From assembly GCA_022792535.1 (NCBI GenBank), contig JAAWBG010000033.1:1-49087 (forward strand): a stretch of DNA of 49,087 nucleotides. The letters are read 5' to 3'. Positions 8,250-16,018 of the stretch are shown piece by piece. The translations under genes and the position numbers were made by a program. The notes beneath the pieces were generated by a model, which was given only the letters and a program-made list of their open reading frames with translations, was not told the DNA's origin and ran no database searches. The stretch's first letter is position 1, and each line of letters starts with the position of its first letter. Source of the stretch: Lachnospiraceae bacterium. Its GTDB lineage: Bacteria > Bacillota > Clostridia > Lachnospirales > Lachnospiraceae.

Positions 8250-8344
8250 ATAAATTGCAATCTGATATTTTCTTCTTTTCTCTTCTCTATTGTCCAGAAA
8301 AATCCCTCTTTTCTTTCATATCTCTCACACTTATCTTCCCTTCC

Positions 8345-10003
8345 TTAGTCTCTTCTCTGAAATGCAAAAATGATCTTCACCCGATAGTCTGGATAGACTT
8401 CTATTCTATGAATCAAAGCCTGCACCGTCTCTTTTGTCAATCCGCTCTCTTCTCTTCCTTTTATCAGACTGTACAGAACATGATTTTTTTGCATTGTTTC
8501 CTCATCCGTTTTTCTAAGTTTCTCTTCTATCACCTCTTTTTGTCTCCGAAGCACAGCAGCTTTCTTCTCGTTTTTTTCTTTTAAATATTTAAAGTATTCT
8601 TCCTCCATTTCCCCCATTCGATATCTCCGATATTGTTCGCTTCCAAGTGTTATTATTCCAGCCAGATTTCTTTCAATGGCGGCAGTTTCCTTTCTCCATT
8701 CCCTTTTCGCCCATTCTCCTTTCTGGCTGTTATTCTCCTGAAGTTTTTTTAAGCGCAAACCAGACAGAGCAGTCTCCTGACAAACTGCCTTTGCCACAAT
8801 ATTTTTAAGAGCTGTCAGCGTGATATTTTTTCTCTCACATTTGAATCCATCTATTCTTCCAGAATTTGGACAGTGATAAGAATATATTCTGATTTTTCCT
8901 TTTGTGCTGGATTCTCTCACTCTTGAAATCCGTTTCATTTTTGACCCGCATTCTCCGCAAAACAGAATATCTTCAAAAGGATTTTCTTCCATAGGAATTG
9001 TCTCAAAGTCCCTTTTCTTATTATGGGAAGCCGAAGACTTCTGAAACCTCTCTGCTGCCTGAAAAAATAAATCTTCTGGAATAATCGCCTCATGAGTACC
9101 TTCTTTGATTTTCCATTCCCCCAAATCCATCTCCTGTCTGCTGCATATCACATCGTTTTTTCCATTGACAGGTTTTTGAACAAGGCAGCCCATATAGACT
9201 GGATTTGTCAATATCATCTTGACGGTTCCCTGTGTCCATTGCTGGAATTTTTCTTTCTCTGTGCCATAGATTTGTCCTGTTTTATGATATTGGGCAGGCC
9301 GCTCGATTCTGTTTTCATAAAGCCAGCAGATGATCTCTCTCATGGTGCTTCCGGAAAGAAATAATTCAAATATTTTCTTTACAATCTCTGAAGTAGTCTC
9401 TTCTATTAAGAGACGCTTTTTATCTCCGATCCATTCTGCCCGATATCCATAGGGTGGTATGCCCCCTATGTAACTTCCCTGTTCCCACTTTGTCTGCCTG
9501 CTGGATCTCACCTTTCTAGAAATATCCCTGGCATACATCTCATTTACTAAATTTTTCAGGTTCACGTTCAAAGTCTCATTTGGAACCATGACCTTACTGT
9601 CAAAGTTGTCTGCAACAGCGATAAAGCGCACTCCCATAAAAGGAAATATCTTCTCAATATAATTCCCTGTCTCAATATGATTCCTTCCAAATCTGGACAG
9701 ATCCTTTACAACAATACAGTTTATCTCACGCTGTCTCACATCCCTCATCATACGTGAAAAACCTTCTCTTGCAAAATTAGTTCCCGTTCTGCCTATATCT
9801 ATATAGATATCGTAGATTCTCATATCCTTCTGCCCGTTGATAAATTCTTTTGCAATTTCTATCTGCGTCCTGATAGATTCATTTTTTCTTTCATCGGAAT
9901 CCACGGAAAGCCTTGCATAAATGCCTGCAGAGTACACTTTGATAGGGCCTTCCTTTTCTGCCAAATCAAAAATTTCCTGATTCTTTTTTGAGGTTCTCGC
10001 CAT
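8345..10003 (-). CDS. Large serine recombinase (second of three)
   Basis: A 552-residue enzyme with the full large-serine-integrase layout. The resolvase domain covers ~25-180, with catalytic Ser in YARLSVDS, RTGTNF and VVKDLSRFGRNHIE. The Recombinase domain spans ~190-330. A zinc ribbon begins CGECGSKM near residue 375 with later Cys residues around YHCPNS and FKCERK. A Glu/Lys-rich coiled coil follows (~445-515). Such enzymes cut both DNA strands at a two-base core and integrate or excise elements. Its start codon directly follows the stop of the preceding recombinase gene, so the two are cotranscribed and probably translationally coupled. With two relatives alongside it may act as a heteromeric recombinase. 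Confidence 0.93.
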   Translation of the reverse strand: MARTSKKNQEIFDLAEKEGPIKVYSAGIYARLSVDSDERKNESIRTQIEIAKEFINGQKDMRIYDIYIDIGRTGTNFAREGFSRMMRDVRQREINCIVVKDLSRFGRNHIETGNYIEKIFPFMGVRFIAVADNFDSKVMVPNETLNVNLKNLVNEMYARDISRKVRSSRQTKWEQGSYIGGIPPYGYRAEWIGDKKRLLIEETTSEIVKKIFELFLSGSTMREIICWLYENRIERPAQYHKTGQIYGTEKEKFQQWTQGTVKMILTNPVYMGCLVQKPVNGKNDVICSRQEMDLGEWKIKEGTHEAIIPEDLFFQAAERFQKSSASHNKKRDFETIPMEENPFEDILFCGECGSKMKRISRVRESSTKGKIRIYSYHCPNSGRIDGFKCERKNITLTALKNIVAKAVCQETALSGLRLKKLQENNSQKGEWAKREWRKETAAIERNLAGIITLGSEQYRRYRMGEMEEEYFKYLKEKNEKKAAVLRRQKEVIEEKLRKTDEETMQKNHVLYSLIKGREESGLTKETVQALIHRIEVYPDYRVKIIFAFQRRD

Positions 10004-11680
10004 TTAGACTGCCTCCTCCCTGGAAGACTTTTGTGCCAAAAAATATCTCTCTCCTGATGGAGGCTCTTCTATTGTTCCCAATGATTCAGAAAAAGGTTCT
10101 CTGTATCTGAATTTCAGATACACCCGTTTATCCTCATATACAAAAATCCCTTTCACAAAAGAAACAAGGGTCCTTCGGTCCAGATCTGCAATCTGCATCT
10201 CCTGTTTCATCTGTTCCAGGCTAACCTTTTCAGCAGCCTCAGATTCAAGAAAATTCTCTATGATTTCTTTTTGATTTTTCACTGCCTGCTGAAGTTTCCG
10301 ATAACGTTTCTCATATACCTCTCTGAAATTCTTGTAATCTTCTTCTGTGATAAGCTGTCTTTTCAGATCCTCGTAGAGATCCGCCTGAAGCTCCTGGTAT
10401 TTTTCCTGTTCTCTGGAAAGTTCTTCCCTCCCTTCCTCAAAAACTGCCGCTTCCTCAAATGGAATCCTTATTTGTTCTAATTTTTTCAACGCTCTGTCTG
10501 AATCTAAAGATAAAGCGATCTGCTGTCTCAGTCCTGCCAATACAAGACGGTTCAAATCTTCTTCCGCAATCTTATGCCTGCTGCATCCTTCTCCTTTGTT
10601 TTTCCTAGAACAGACAAAGGAGACCTTCTCTCTTCCTCTATATTTGTTTATCCTGCGCACCATTGGCGCCATACAATCTCCGCAAAACAACAGCCCCGCA
10701 TACATGTGGGCTTTTTTCCCTCCCCTCTCTGCACGAGTATCTGTCTTTAAAAGCTCCTGTACAAGGGCAAAATCTTCTTTAGAGATAATCCCTTTGTGCG
10801 CCCCTTCTGCTTTTGTCCATTCTGCTTCTGGCTTCCTGACTGATTTTTTCATTTTATAATTTATCTTTTCTTCCTTTCCCTGTACCAGGGTTCCAATATA
10901 ATTCTCATTTGTCAGTATCCTTTTTACAGCAACTGCCGACCACTTTGCCTGAATCCCCGCCGGAAAACCTGTCTGAAAATTTTCCCCTCGCATCTTCTTG
11001 TATTCTAAGGGAGAGAGCAGACCAAAATCATTCAGTAATTCGGCAATGGCCAGGTTACTGTAGCCTTCTATTTTCCAGGCAAAAATCTTTTTCACCACAT
11101 GAGCGGCGTACTCATCCGGTACCAGCTGATTTCTGTTTTCCCGGCTTTTTTGATATCCAAAAACTGCAAAGGCACCGATAAAATCTCCTTTTTCTCTTCT
11201 GATCTGCTGATGGCTTCTCACCTTATTGGAGATATCTCTGGCGTAGGAATCATTGATAAAATTTTTGATCGGTACAACCAAATCTGTCTCGTTATCGTCT
11301 GCTTTTAAGGAATCAAAATGATCTGTCAATGCAATAAAACGCACAGAAAAAGCCGGGAAGATCTTTTGAATCAACCGCCCGGCCTCTATATAATCTCGTC
11401 CTAATCTGGATAAATCTTTTACAAGCACACAGTTTACATTTCCAACTTCTATATCCTTCATCATCCGCTTCAATTCTGGTCTGTTAAAATCAGTGCCTGA
11501 ATAGCCATCGTCCACATAGGTATCGTAAATCTCCATGTTGTCCTGTTTTCTAATGTAAGAACAGATCATATCTCTTTGAGCACCGATACTGTTGCTTTCC
11601 ATTTTACCGCCATCTATATGTTCATCCTCACGGCTCAGCCTTAAATAAACAGCCGCATGATAAAACTTTTCTTCCCTCAT
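10004..11680 (-). CDS. Large serine recombinase (first of three)
   Basis: A 558-residue enzyme with catalytic Ser in AVYLRLSRED (~residue 15), DDGYSGTDFNRPE, and VLVKDLSRLGRDYIEAGR. The Recombinase domain spans ~190-320 and includes NENYIGTLVQG. A zinc ribbon begins LLFCGDCMAPM and continues FVCSRKNKGEGCSRH. A long coiled coil (~430-500) is followed by a basic tail. All catalytic-domain landmarks are present, so this is a likely active integrase/excisionase of the element. Its ATG overlaps the TGA of the 99-residue gene upstream (ATGA). No separate excisionase (directionality factor) of known type is visible nearby, so the small upstream protein is a candidate for that job. Confidence 0.94.
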   Translation of the reverse strand: MREEKFYHAAVYLRLSREDEHIDGGKMESNSIGAQRDMICSYIRKQDNMEIYDTYVDDGYSGTDFNRPELKRMMKDIEVGNVNCVLVKDLSRLGRDYIEAGRLIQKIFPAFSVRFIALTDHFDSLKADDNETDLVVPIKNFINDSYARDISNKVRSHQQIRREKGDFIGAFAVFGYQKSRENRNQLVPDEYAAHVVKKIFAWKIEGYSNLAIAELLNDFGLLSPLEYKKMRGENFQTGFPAGIQAKWSAVAVKRILTNENYIGTLVQGKEEKINYKMKKSVRKPEAEWTKAEGAHKGIISKEDFALVQELLKTDTRAERGGKKAHMYAGLLFCGDCMAPMVRRINKYRGREKVSFVCSRKNKGEGCSRHKIAEEDLNRLVLAGLRQQIALSLDSDRALKKLEQIRIPFEEAAVFEEGREELSREQEKYQELQADLYEDLKRQLITEEDYKNFREVYEKRYRKLQQAVKNQKEIIENFLESEAAEKVSLEQMKQEMQIADLDRRTLVSFVKGIFVYEDKRVYLKFRYREPFSESLGTIEEPPSGERYFLAQKSSREEAV

Positions 11681-11976
11681 CTAACCTCCTCCTTAGCACA
11701 TATTAGTGTCTGAGTCTTTCTCTCCGCCAGCAAAGCCATCTTATCTTCAATCAGATCATTCGTCCCTTCTTCAAATCCCACCTGCAGAATATACTCCCCT
11801 ACATTTTGAGCAAAAGGATTCTTGGTCTGTTCCAGAAAGGAACGGATACGTCTCTCTACAGATTTTTCAGTATCAATTACAATATCTTCTATATTGGAAA
11901 GTTCTTCTCTCTTTAACTCCATAATATCCATAGGATCCATACAGTTTCTTTCTTCCATTGACAGCTTTCTATTCAA
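11677..11976 (-). CDS. Small recombinase-associated protein (DUF6870-like)
   Basis: The frame gives 99 residues from a TTG at 11976 or 93 from the ATG at 11958; neither has a strong ribosome-binding site. The segment VERRIRSFLEQTKNPFAQNVGEYILQVGFEEGTNDLIEDKMALL resembles small proteins (DUF6870 type, from memory) encoded next to serine recombinases in clostridial mobile elements. It is acidic, with an alpha/beta pattern and no DNA-binding motif that I recognise. It is the first gene of the recombinase operon, with a four-base overlap into the next. A role as recombination directionality factor or recombinase partner is an inference from position only. Confidence 0.65.
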   Translation of the reverse strand: MNRKLSMEERNCMDPMDIMELKREELSNIEDIVIDTEKSVERRIRSFLEQTKNPFAQNVGEYILQVGFEEGTNDLIEDKMALLAERKTQTLICAKEEVR

Positions 11977-12068
11977 CTCTTTTCACCATCTCTTACCTCT
12001 ATTCCCTACGCTTTTATATCTATTCCTCCATGGGATTGTCCTATGACATTTTCCTATACAAAGAAGAA

Positions 12069-12087
12069 TCCTGCTTGGCAGGATTCT
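12069..12087. terminator. Short perfect hairpin upstream of recombinase operon
   Basis: The palindrome AATCCTGC...GCAGGATT lies in the non-coding part of the element between its recombinase operon and its right end. A GC-rich stem-forming stretch follows at ~12091-12133. It may be a regulatory leader structure or a terminator for transcription on either strand. Confidence 0.35.
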
Positions 12088-12145
12088 CTGCCTGCGGCGG
12101 ACCGCTCCCGCGGTTCATTTCCTTTCCGCCGCAGTGCAATAATTC

Positions 12146-12193
12146 TTTTTTATCTTATAGGAAATCCGAAGGAATTTCCTATAAGATAAAAAA
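12146..12193. terminator. Strong bidirectional hairpin at the end of the subtilisin N-terminal fragment
   Basis: Perfect 20-base arms (12146-12165 and 12174-12193), with T6 at the left end and A6 at the right, surround an eight-base loop. The stop of the N-terminal protease fragment lies inside it. The U-tract on either strand makes it an intrinsic terminator in both directions. It would end transcripts coming from the protease promoter before they enter the recombinase operon. Confidence 0.7.
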
Positions 12194-12650
12194 TCAGCAG
12201 GCCCTTGCTCTCACCAAGTTCCTGCTGATTTGACATTATAATAACACGTGCCCCGGAATCTAAGACAGCGACAATCACATTTTTTCCAGTCAAGTGATAA
12301 CGTGCTCCCTGTACAGGCGTGATACAAGACGCTTCCTTTCCTTCACGCACCGCAAAATACATCCGTTTGGGTTTTTCCACATATTCTACTTCCGGCGCCG
12401 ACGCAACCTGCTCCATTTCCCTTTCCGGTACATACAGGATTGCGTATTCATTCATCAGCTCTATCACTTCTATCTGAGGGTTCACCTCGTTCAATCTCAT
12501 GATATTCCCGGAATATTTTACAATAATCTCCCATTTCTGCCCCTCAGGTTCATATCCCACTCCAAGCTGCAGAGACTTCTCTCGTTCTCGTTCTGTGGCG
12601 TCTAAGGCAAGATTTAAAAGATTCTCAAATTTCTCACTGTTTACTGCCAT
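12150..12650 (-). CDS. Csp-like subtilisin (S8) protease, N-terminal fragment (prodomain plus catalytic Asp)
   Basis: The frame is 166 codons, of which 133 are protease: MAVNSEKFENLLNLALDATE... through a prodomain-like region to VIVAVLDSG with the catalytic Asp131. The last 33 residues (ARVIIMSNQQ...) are encoded by the inserted element and end in the terminator hairpin. Joined to residues 15-448 of the frame at 5959-7305 it gives about 567 residues, the size of clostridial Csp-type subtilases. The reading frame up to the break is clean, with no stops or frameshifts, so the gene seems still to be under selection or was interrupted recently. The start is ATG at 12650 without a convincing ribosome-binding site. 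As it stands the product would be an inactive prodomain with one catalytic residue. Confidence 0.85.
   Translation of the reverse strand: MAVNSEKFENLLNLALDATEREREKSLQLGVGYEPEGQKWEIIVKYSGNIMRLNEVNPQIEVIELMNEYAILYVPEREMEQVASAPEVEYVEKPKRMYFAVREGKEASCITPVQGARYHLTGKNVIVAVLDSGARVIIMSNQQELGESKGLLIFYLIGNSFGFPIR
12191..12231. repeat. Inverted repeat beside the right attachment site
   Basis: Eleven-base arms AAATCAGCAGG / CCTGCTGATTT (12191-12201 and 12221-12231) lie just inside the element, touching the putative recombinase arm that starts at 12231. They could be an accessory binding site for a recombinase or a second terminator stem. Confidence 0.45.
12231..12276 (-). other. Putative attachment site, right element end (core GG at 12253-12254)
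   Basis: On the minus strand the protease codons GTC TTA GAT TCC run to GG and then change to foreign sequence (GGCACGTG...). The dinucleotide at 12253-12254 is the only alignment with 7265-7266 that puts the two protease halves in frame. The longer shared GGGCA string would instead give Asp-Ser-Gly-Ala and a TAG stop. Confidence 0.6.
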
Positions 12651-12725
12651 GGGTTTCTAACCGTCCTGTTGTCTCTTCTTATATCTTACTCCCACAGCAG
12701 ATCCTTCATGACCCCTTTTCTCTTC

Positions 12726-15700
12726 TCACACTAAGATTTTATCTAAAGTTTCAAAAAGGGCTTTTACATTGATTGGTTTTGCCAGATGACCGTTCATTCC
12801 TGCCTGGAGAGCTTCCTGTTTGTCTTCCTCGAAAGCATTGGCTGTCATAGCCAGAATCGGAATGGACGCAAGCTTCCTGTTTTCTAATTTCCGAATTGCC
12901 TTAGCTGTCTCATAGCCATTCATCACCGGCATCCGAATATCCATAAGGATCAACTGGTAATAACCTGGATCTGATTTTTTCAACATTTCCACTGCAATCT
13001 TCCCATTGCTGGCAATCTCCACAGCGAATCCAGCGTCTTCTAGAATCACTTTGGCAATTTCCTGATTCAATTCATTATCTTCCGTCAGCAGAATACGCCC
13101 CGTATAGCGCTTCTCTGTATCCTCAGCCGTAGCTTTTGCCTCACTCTGATTATTCTTCTTCTCTTTGGTCTCCTCCACATTTACAATAGTGTGGAGGCAG
13201 CTCCGCAATTCTGATAAAAACAAAGGCTTACTGCAAAAAGCTGTGATCCCTGCCTCTTTTGCCTCTTCCTCAATATCAACCCAATCATATGCTGTCAAAA
13301 GAATGATTGGCACATCCTCGCCCATTTCCTTGCGGATTCTTCGGGTTACCTCAATTCCATTCATATCAGGCAGCATCCAGTCAATCACATATACTGTGTA
13401 GATATCATTTCTGGTTACAGCCTGATGGGTACGCAAAAGCGCTTCTTTTCCTGATAAAGTCCACTCTGCCCGAAGCCCGATCTGGGACAGCATATAGGTA
13501 ACACTGTCGCAGGTATTAAAATCATCATCTACCACCAAAGCCCGGCAATTCTTCAGTTCCGGTATATCCTGGGGTTCCTTTACCTCAGCATGGAGACGGA
13601 AGGTAAAGCTGACCGTCACTTCTGTACCTACGTCCTGTTCACTCTTCACCTCAATGGTACCGTTCATCATATCCACAATATTTTTGGTAATGGCCATTCC
13701 CAGCCCAGTGCCCTGAATTCCGCTGATTGTACTGCTCTTCTCCCGCTCAAAAGGCTCAAAAATATGAGAGACAAATTCCTCACTCATGCCGATTCCGGTA
13801 TCTTTGATATGAAATTCATAATGTCCATGTCCAGCAGGAGCGCCAGGCTTTTCTGTCACCCGCATACTGATAATACCGCCAGAGCTTGTATATTTCACCG
13901 CGTTGCTCAACAGGTTTAAAAGCACCTGGTTCAGCCGCAGTTTATCACAATAAATTTCTTCATCCAAAACATCCACTGCATCAATATACAATTCCAATTG
14001 TTTTGCATGAATATCTGCCTGCAGAATATTGCGCAGTCCATGAAGGATATCCGGCAGACGGCAGGGATTCTCATCCAAATGCATCTTACCGCTTTCAATC
14101 CGGCTCATATCCAGCACATCATTGATAAGACTCAGCAGATGATTTCCTGAAGTCATAATCTTCTTCAAATACTCTTCTACCTGATCTTTGTAGTCAATAT
14201 GAGTGATCGCCAGCGTGGTAAATCCTACAATCGCGTTCATAGGCGTGCGGATATCATGAGACATGTTGGACAGGAAAATACTTTTTGCCTTGCTGGCCCG
14301 GTTTGCCTGCATCAATGCATTTTCCAGCAGAGTGTTTTTCTCCATCTCATTGCGTGTCTCTTCATCCACACTGCGAAAGCCTAAAACCACTCCGTGCTGT
14401 GTCTCCCACTCTCCAATCCGCACCGCTTTTAACTGAAAATATTTCATTTCCCCATTTAAGAAAACACGGTAATTGGCATGGCATACTTTTCCATCCGCCA
14501 GCTCTTTTTTCAGATTCTCCAGAGAGGCAAACTGACGCAGCATCTCTTTGTCTTCTTCATGAACAAATTCCTGTATGTAATGCTTCATATTTGCTGTAAA
14601 AGAAATCTTTTTCCCAAAAGCAGAAGCAAACATCTTCCCCTCTTCTTCATTGTTTCGAAGAAGACTGCCTTCGTCTGTATCTAAATCCAAATAGCCTACA
14701 ATGCTGTAATCAATACTCAAAGCCTGAATCAGCTCTGTCTGTCGTCTCTCGTTCTCTTTTTCTTCCATCTTTTGAGCGGTACAATCCAAAAGAAAACGCT
14801 GGTAGAAACGCTTGCCATTCTCCTCTAAGAGTTTAACGTTCCCCATCACGTGCAGGATCTTTCCATCTTTATGCTTCACTCGGTACTCAATATTGACCGT
14901 ATCCCCCTCTTCTTCCAATTTCCTGATACAGTCCTGAAGCTTTCCTTTATCCTCATCCATCACAGAATCGGCAATCATATGAAATCCCTCTGACATCATC
15001 TCTTCCTGAGACTCATACCCCAGAATCTCCAATGCAGCCCGGTTGATACTCAATACCTGAGAGCCATCCAGAGTATGACGTATTACCCCGCAGTCAATGG
15101 TAGTAAAGATCTTTTCTAAGGACTGGTTCTTCCGAATAATTTCCTGCTCGTATGCCCGCTCCCGTGTCACATCAATACCAATACCGGTGGTTCCCATCAC
15201 GCTGCCGTCTAAATCATATAAGGGGGATTTATATGTCATAAGAGTCCTCATACCTGCTCCGGTCTGAATGGTCTCTTCTGCCACACAAGTCCGCTTTGTC
15301 TCCATAACCTCCCGCTCTGACTCGATACAGGCAGGATCGTCATATTCCACGTCCCAGATATAGGCATGCCCCCGTCCCTCTACCTGCTCTCTAGTCTTAT
15401 TTACAGTTCGGCAAAAACTATCATTGACCTTTTTATGAATTCCATTTTTATCTTTATACCAGACCAGATTCGGCACGCTGTTCAAAGCTGCCTCCAGATA
15501 TTGATTGATCTGCCAAAAATCTTTTCCTTCTTTATATTCCTGCTGCCACCTCAGAAAACGGAATCGTATCTCTTCCTCTGTCATAGGACAGATCCAGATA
15601 TCCTTAATCTCTGAAAATTTCTCCTCTAAAACATCCATCTGGCTCCTATCTGCAAGCAGGATCAAGCCTGCCTCTTTTTTCTTTGCCAGAATCAGAGCTT

Positions 15701-15893
15701 CTGTCACCGCCCTGGTATCCGCCCCCTGCAGATCTGCAAAGATCATGTCTGCTTTCTCCGCCAGCATTTTTTCCGGTTTCTCACTTTCCAGATACTCATG
15801 TGTAAAATGATCCAGCGGAGACATCTCCTTTATTATTTCAAACATTCTGCATGGCCGGCCTAACAAATAAAACTGTACATGACAATGATACAT
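12726..15893 (-). CDS. Cytoplasmic PAS-rich hybrid sensor histidine kinase with two receivers
   Basis: The protein has 1055 residues with start ATG at 15893 behind AAGGAGGAGG. There are no membrane segments. The order is: N-terminal region 20-115 resembling a degenerate receiver; three PAS-like domains at ~130-245, 255-375 and 390-510; a coiled coil with NRASKAKSIF; HisKA with phospho-His546 in SHDIRTPMN; HATPase with N box NLLSNAVKYT (~660), DTGIGM and GTGLGMAI; receiver 1 with Asp838 in VIDWMLPD; receiver 2 with Asp985 in LMDIRMPVMNG. Receiver 1 lacks the usual DxxMP spacing but keeps the acidic pair VVDDD. This layout is common in gut Clostridia that signal without a DNA-binding partner. 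The ligand is unknown. The gene stands alone upstream of the split protease; cotranscription with it (76-base gap) is possible. Confidence 0.92.
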   Translation of the reverse strand: MYHCHVQFYLLGRPCRMFEIIKEMSPLDHFTHEYLESEKPEKMLAEKADMIFADLQGADTRAVTEALILAKKKEAGLILLADRSQMDVLEEKFSEIKDIWICPMTEEEIRFRFLRWQQEYKEGKDFWQINQYLEAALNSVPNLVWYKDKNGIHKKVNDSFCRTVNKTREQVEGRGHAYIWDVEYDDPACIESEREVMETKRTCVAEETIQTGAGMRTLMTYKSPLYDLDGSVMGTTGIGIDVTRERAYEQEIIRKNQSLEKIFTTIDCGVIRHTLDGSQVLSINRAALEILGYESQEEMMSEGFHMIADSVMDEDKGKLQDCIRKLEEEGDTVNIEYRVKHKDGKILHVMGNVKLLEENGKRFYQRFLLDCTAQKMEEKENERRQTELIQALSIDYSIVGYLDLDTDEGSLLRNNEEEGKMFASAFGKKISFTANMKHYIQEFVHEEDKEMLRQFASLENLKKELADGKVCHANYRVFLNGEMKYFQLKAVRIGEWETQHGVVLGFRSVDEETRNEMEKNTLLENALMQANRASKAKSIFLSNMSHDIRTPMNAIVGFTTLAITHIDYKDQVEEYLKKIMTSGNHLLSLINDVLDMSRIESGKMHLDENPCRLPDILHGLRNILQADIHAKQLELYIDAVDVLDEEIYCDKLRLNQVLLNLLSNAVKYTSSGGIISMRVTEKPGAPAGHGHYEFHIKDTGIGMSEEFVSHIFEPFEREKSSTISGIQGTGLGMAITKNIVDMMNGTIEVKSEQDVGTEVTVSFTFRLHAEVKEPQDIPELKNCRALVVDDDFNTCDSVTYMLSQIGLRAEWTLSGKEALLRTHQAVTRNDIYTVYVIDWMLPDMNGIEVTRRIRKEMGEDVPIILLTAYDWVDIEEEAKEAGITAFCSKPLFLSELRSCLHTIVNVEETKEKKNNQSEAKATAEDTEKRYTGRILLTEDNELNQEIAKVILEDAGFAVEIASNGKIAVEMLKKSDPGYYQLILMDIRMPVMNGYETAKAIRKLENRKLASIPILAMTANAFEEDKQEALQAGMNGHLAKPINVKALFETLDKILV

Positions 15894-16018
15894 ATTGCCT
15901 CCTCCTTATTCCCTGCAATCGATGAAGAAATTATATCTGGTGCTTTTGACACACCTGAATCACTTGGTAAAATTATACTGCATCTTATCTTTGAAAACAA
16001 GTATTGTTCCCGTCATTT

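Larger units (their letters stand above)
7267..12254. mobile_element. ~4,988-bp serine-recombinase element interrupting the subtilisin gene
   Basis: The boundaries follow from the two halves of the protease reading frame: codons up to Asp-Ser-Gly on the 12.25-kb side and Ile-Asp-Tyr onward on the 7.26-kb side. The content is only a 99-residue protein and three serine recombinases in one minus-strand operon, plus a non-coding hairpin cluster at 12.07-12.23 kb. There is no relaxase, replication or cargo gene, so it is not self-transmissible on its own. Precise excision at the GG core would restore the host gene. It resembles skin-like intervening elements in layout, but no homologue could be checked. 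Confidence 0.75.

Noticed and set aside
12253..12257. GGGCA as the recombination core
   Set aside because: Although shared by both junctions, joining there would give a TAG stop right after the active-site motif. The GG alignment restores the frame.
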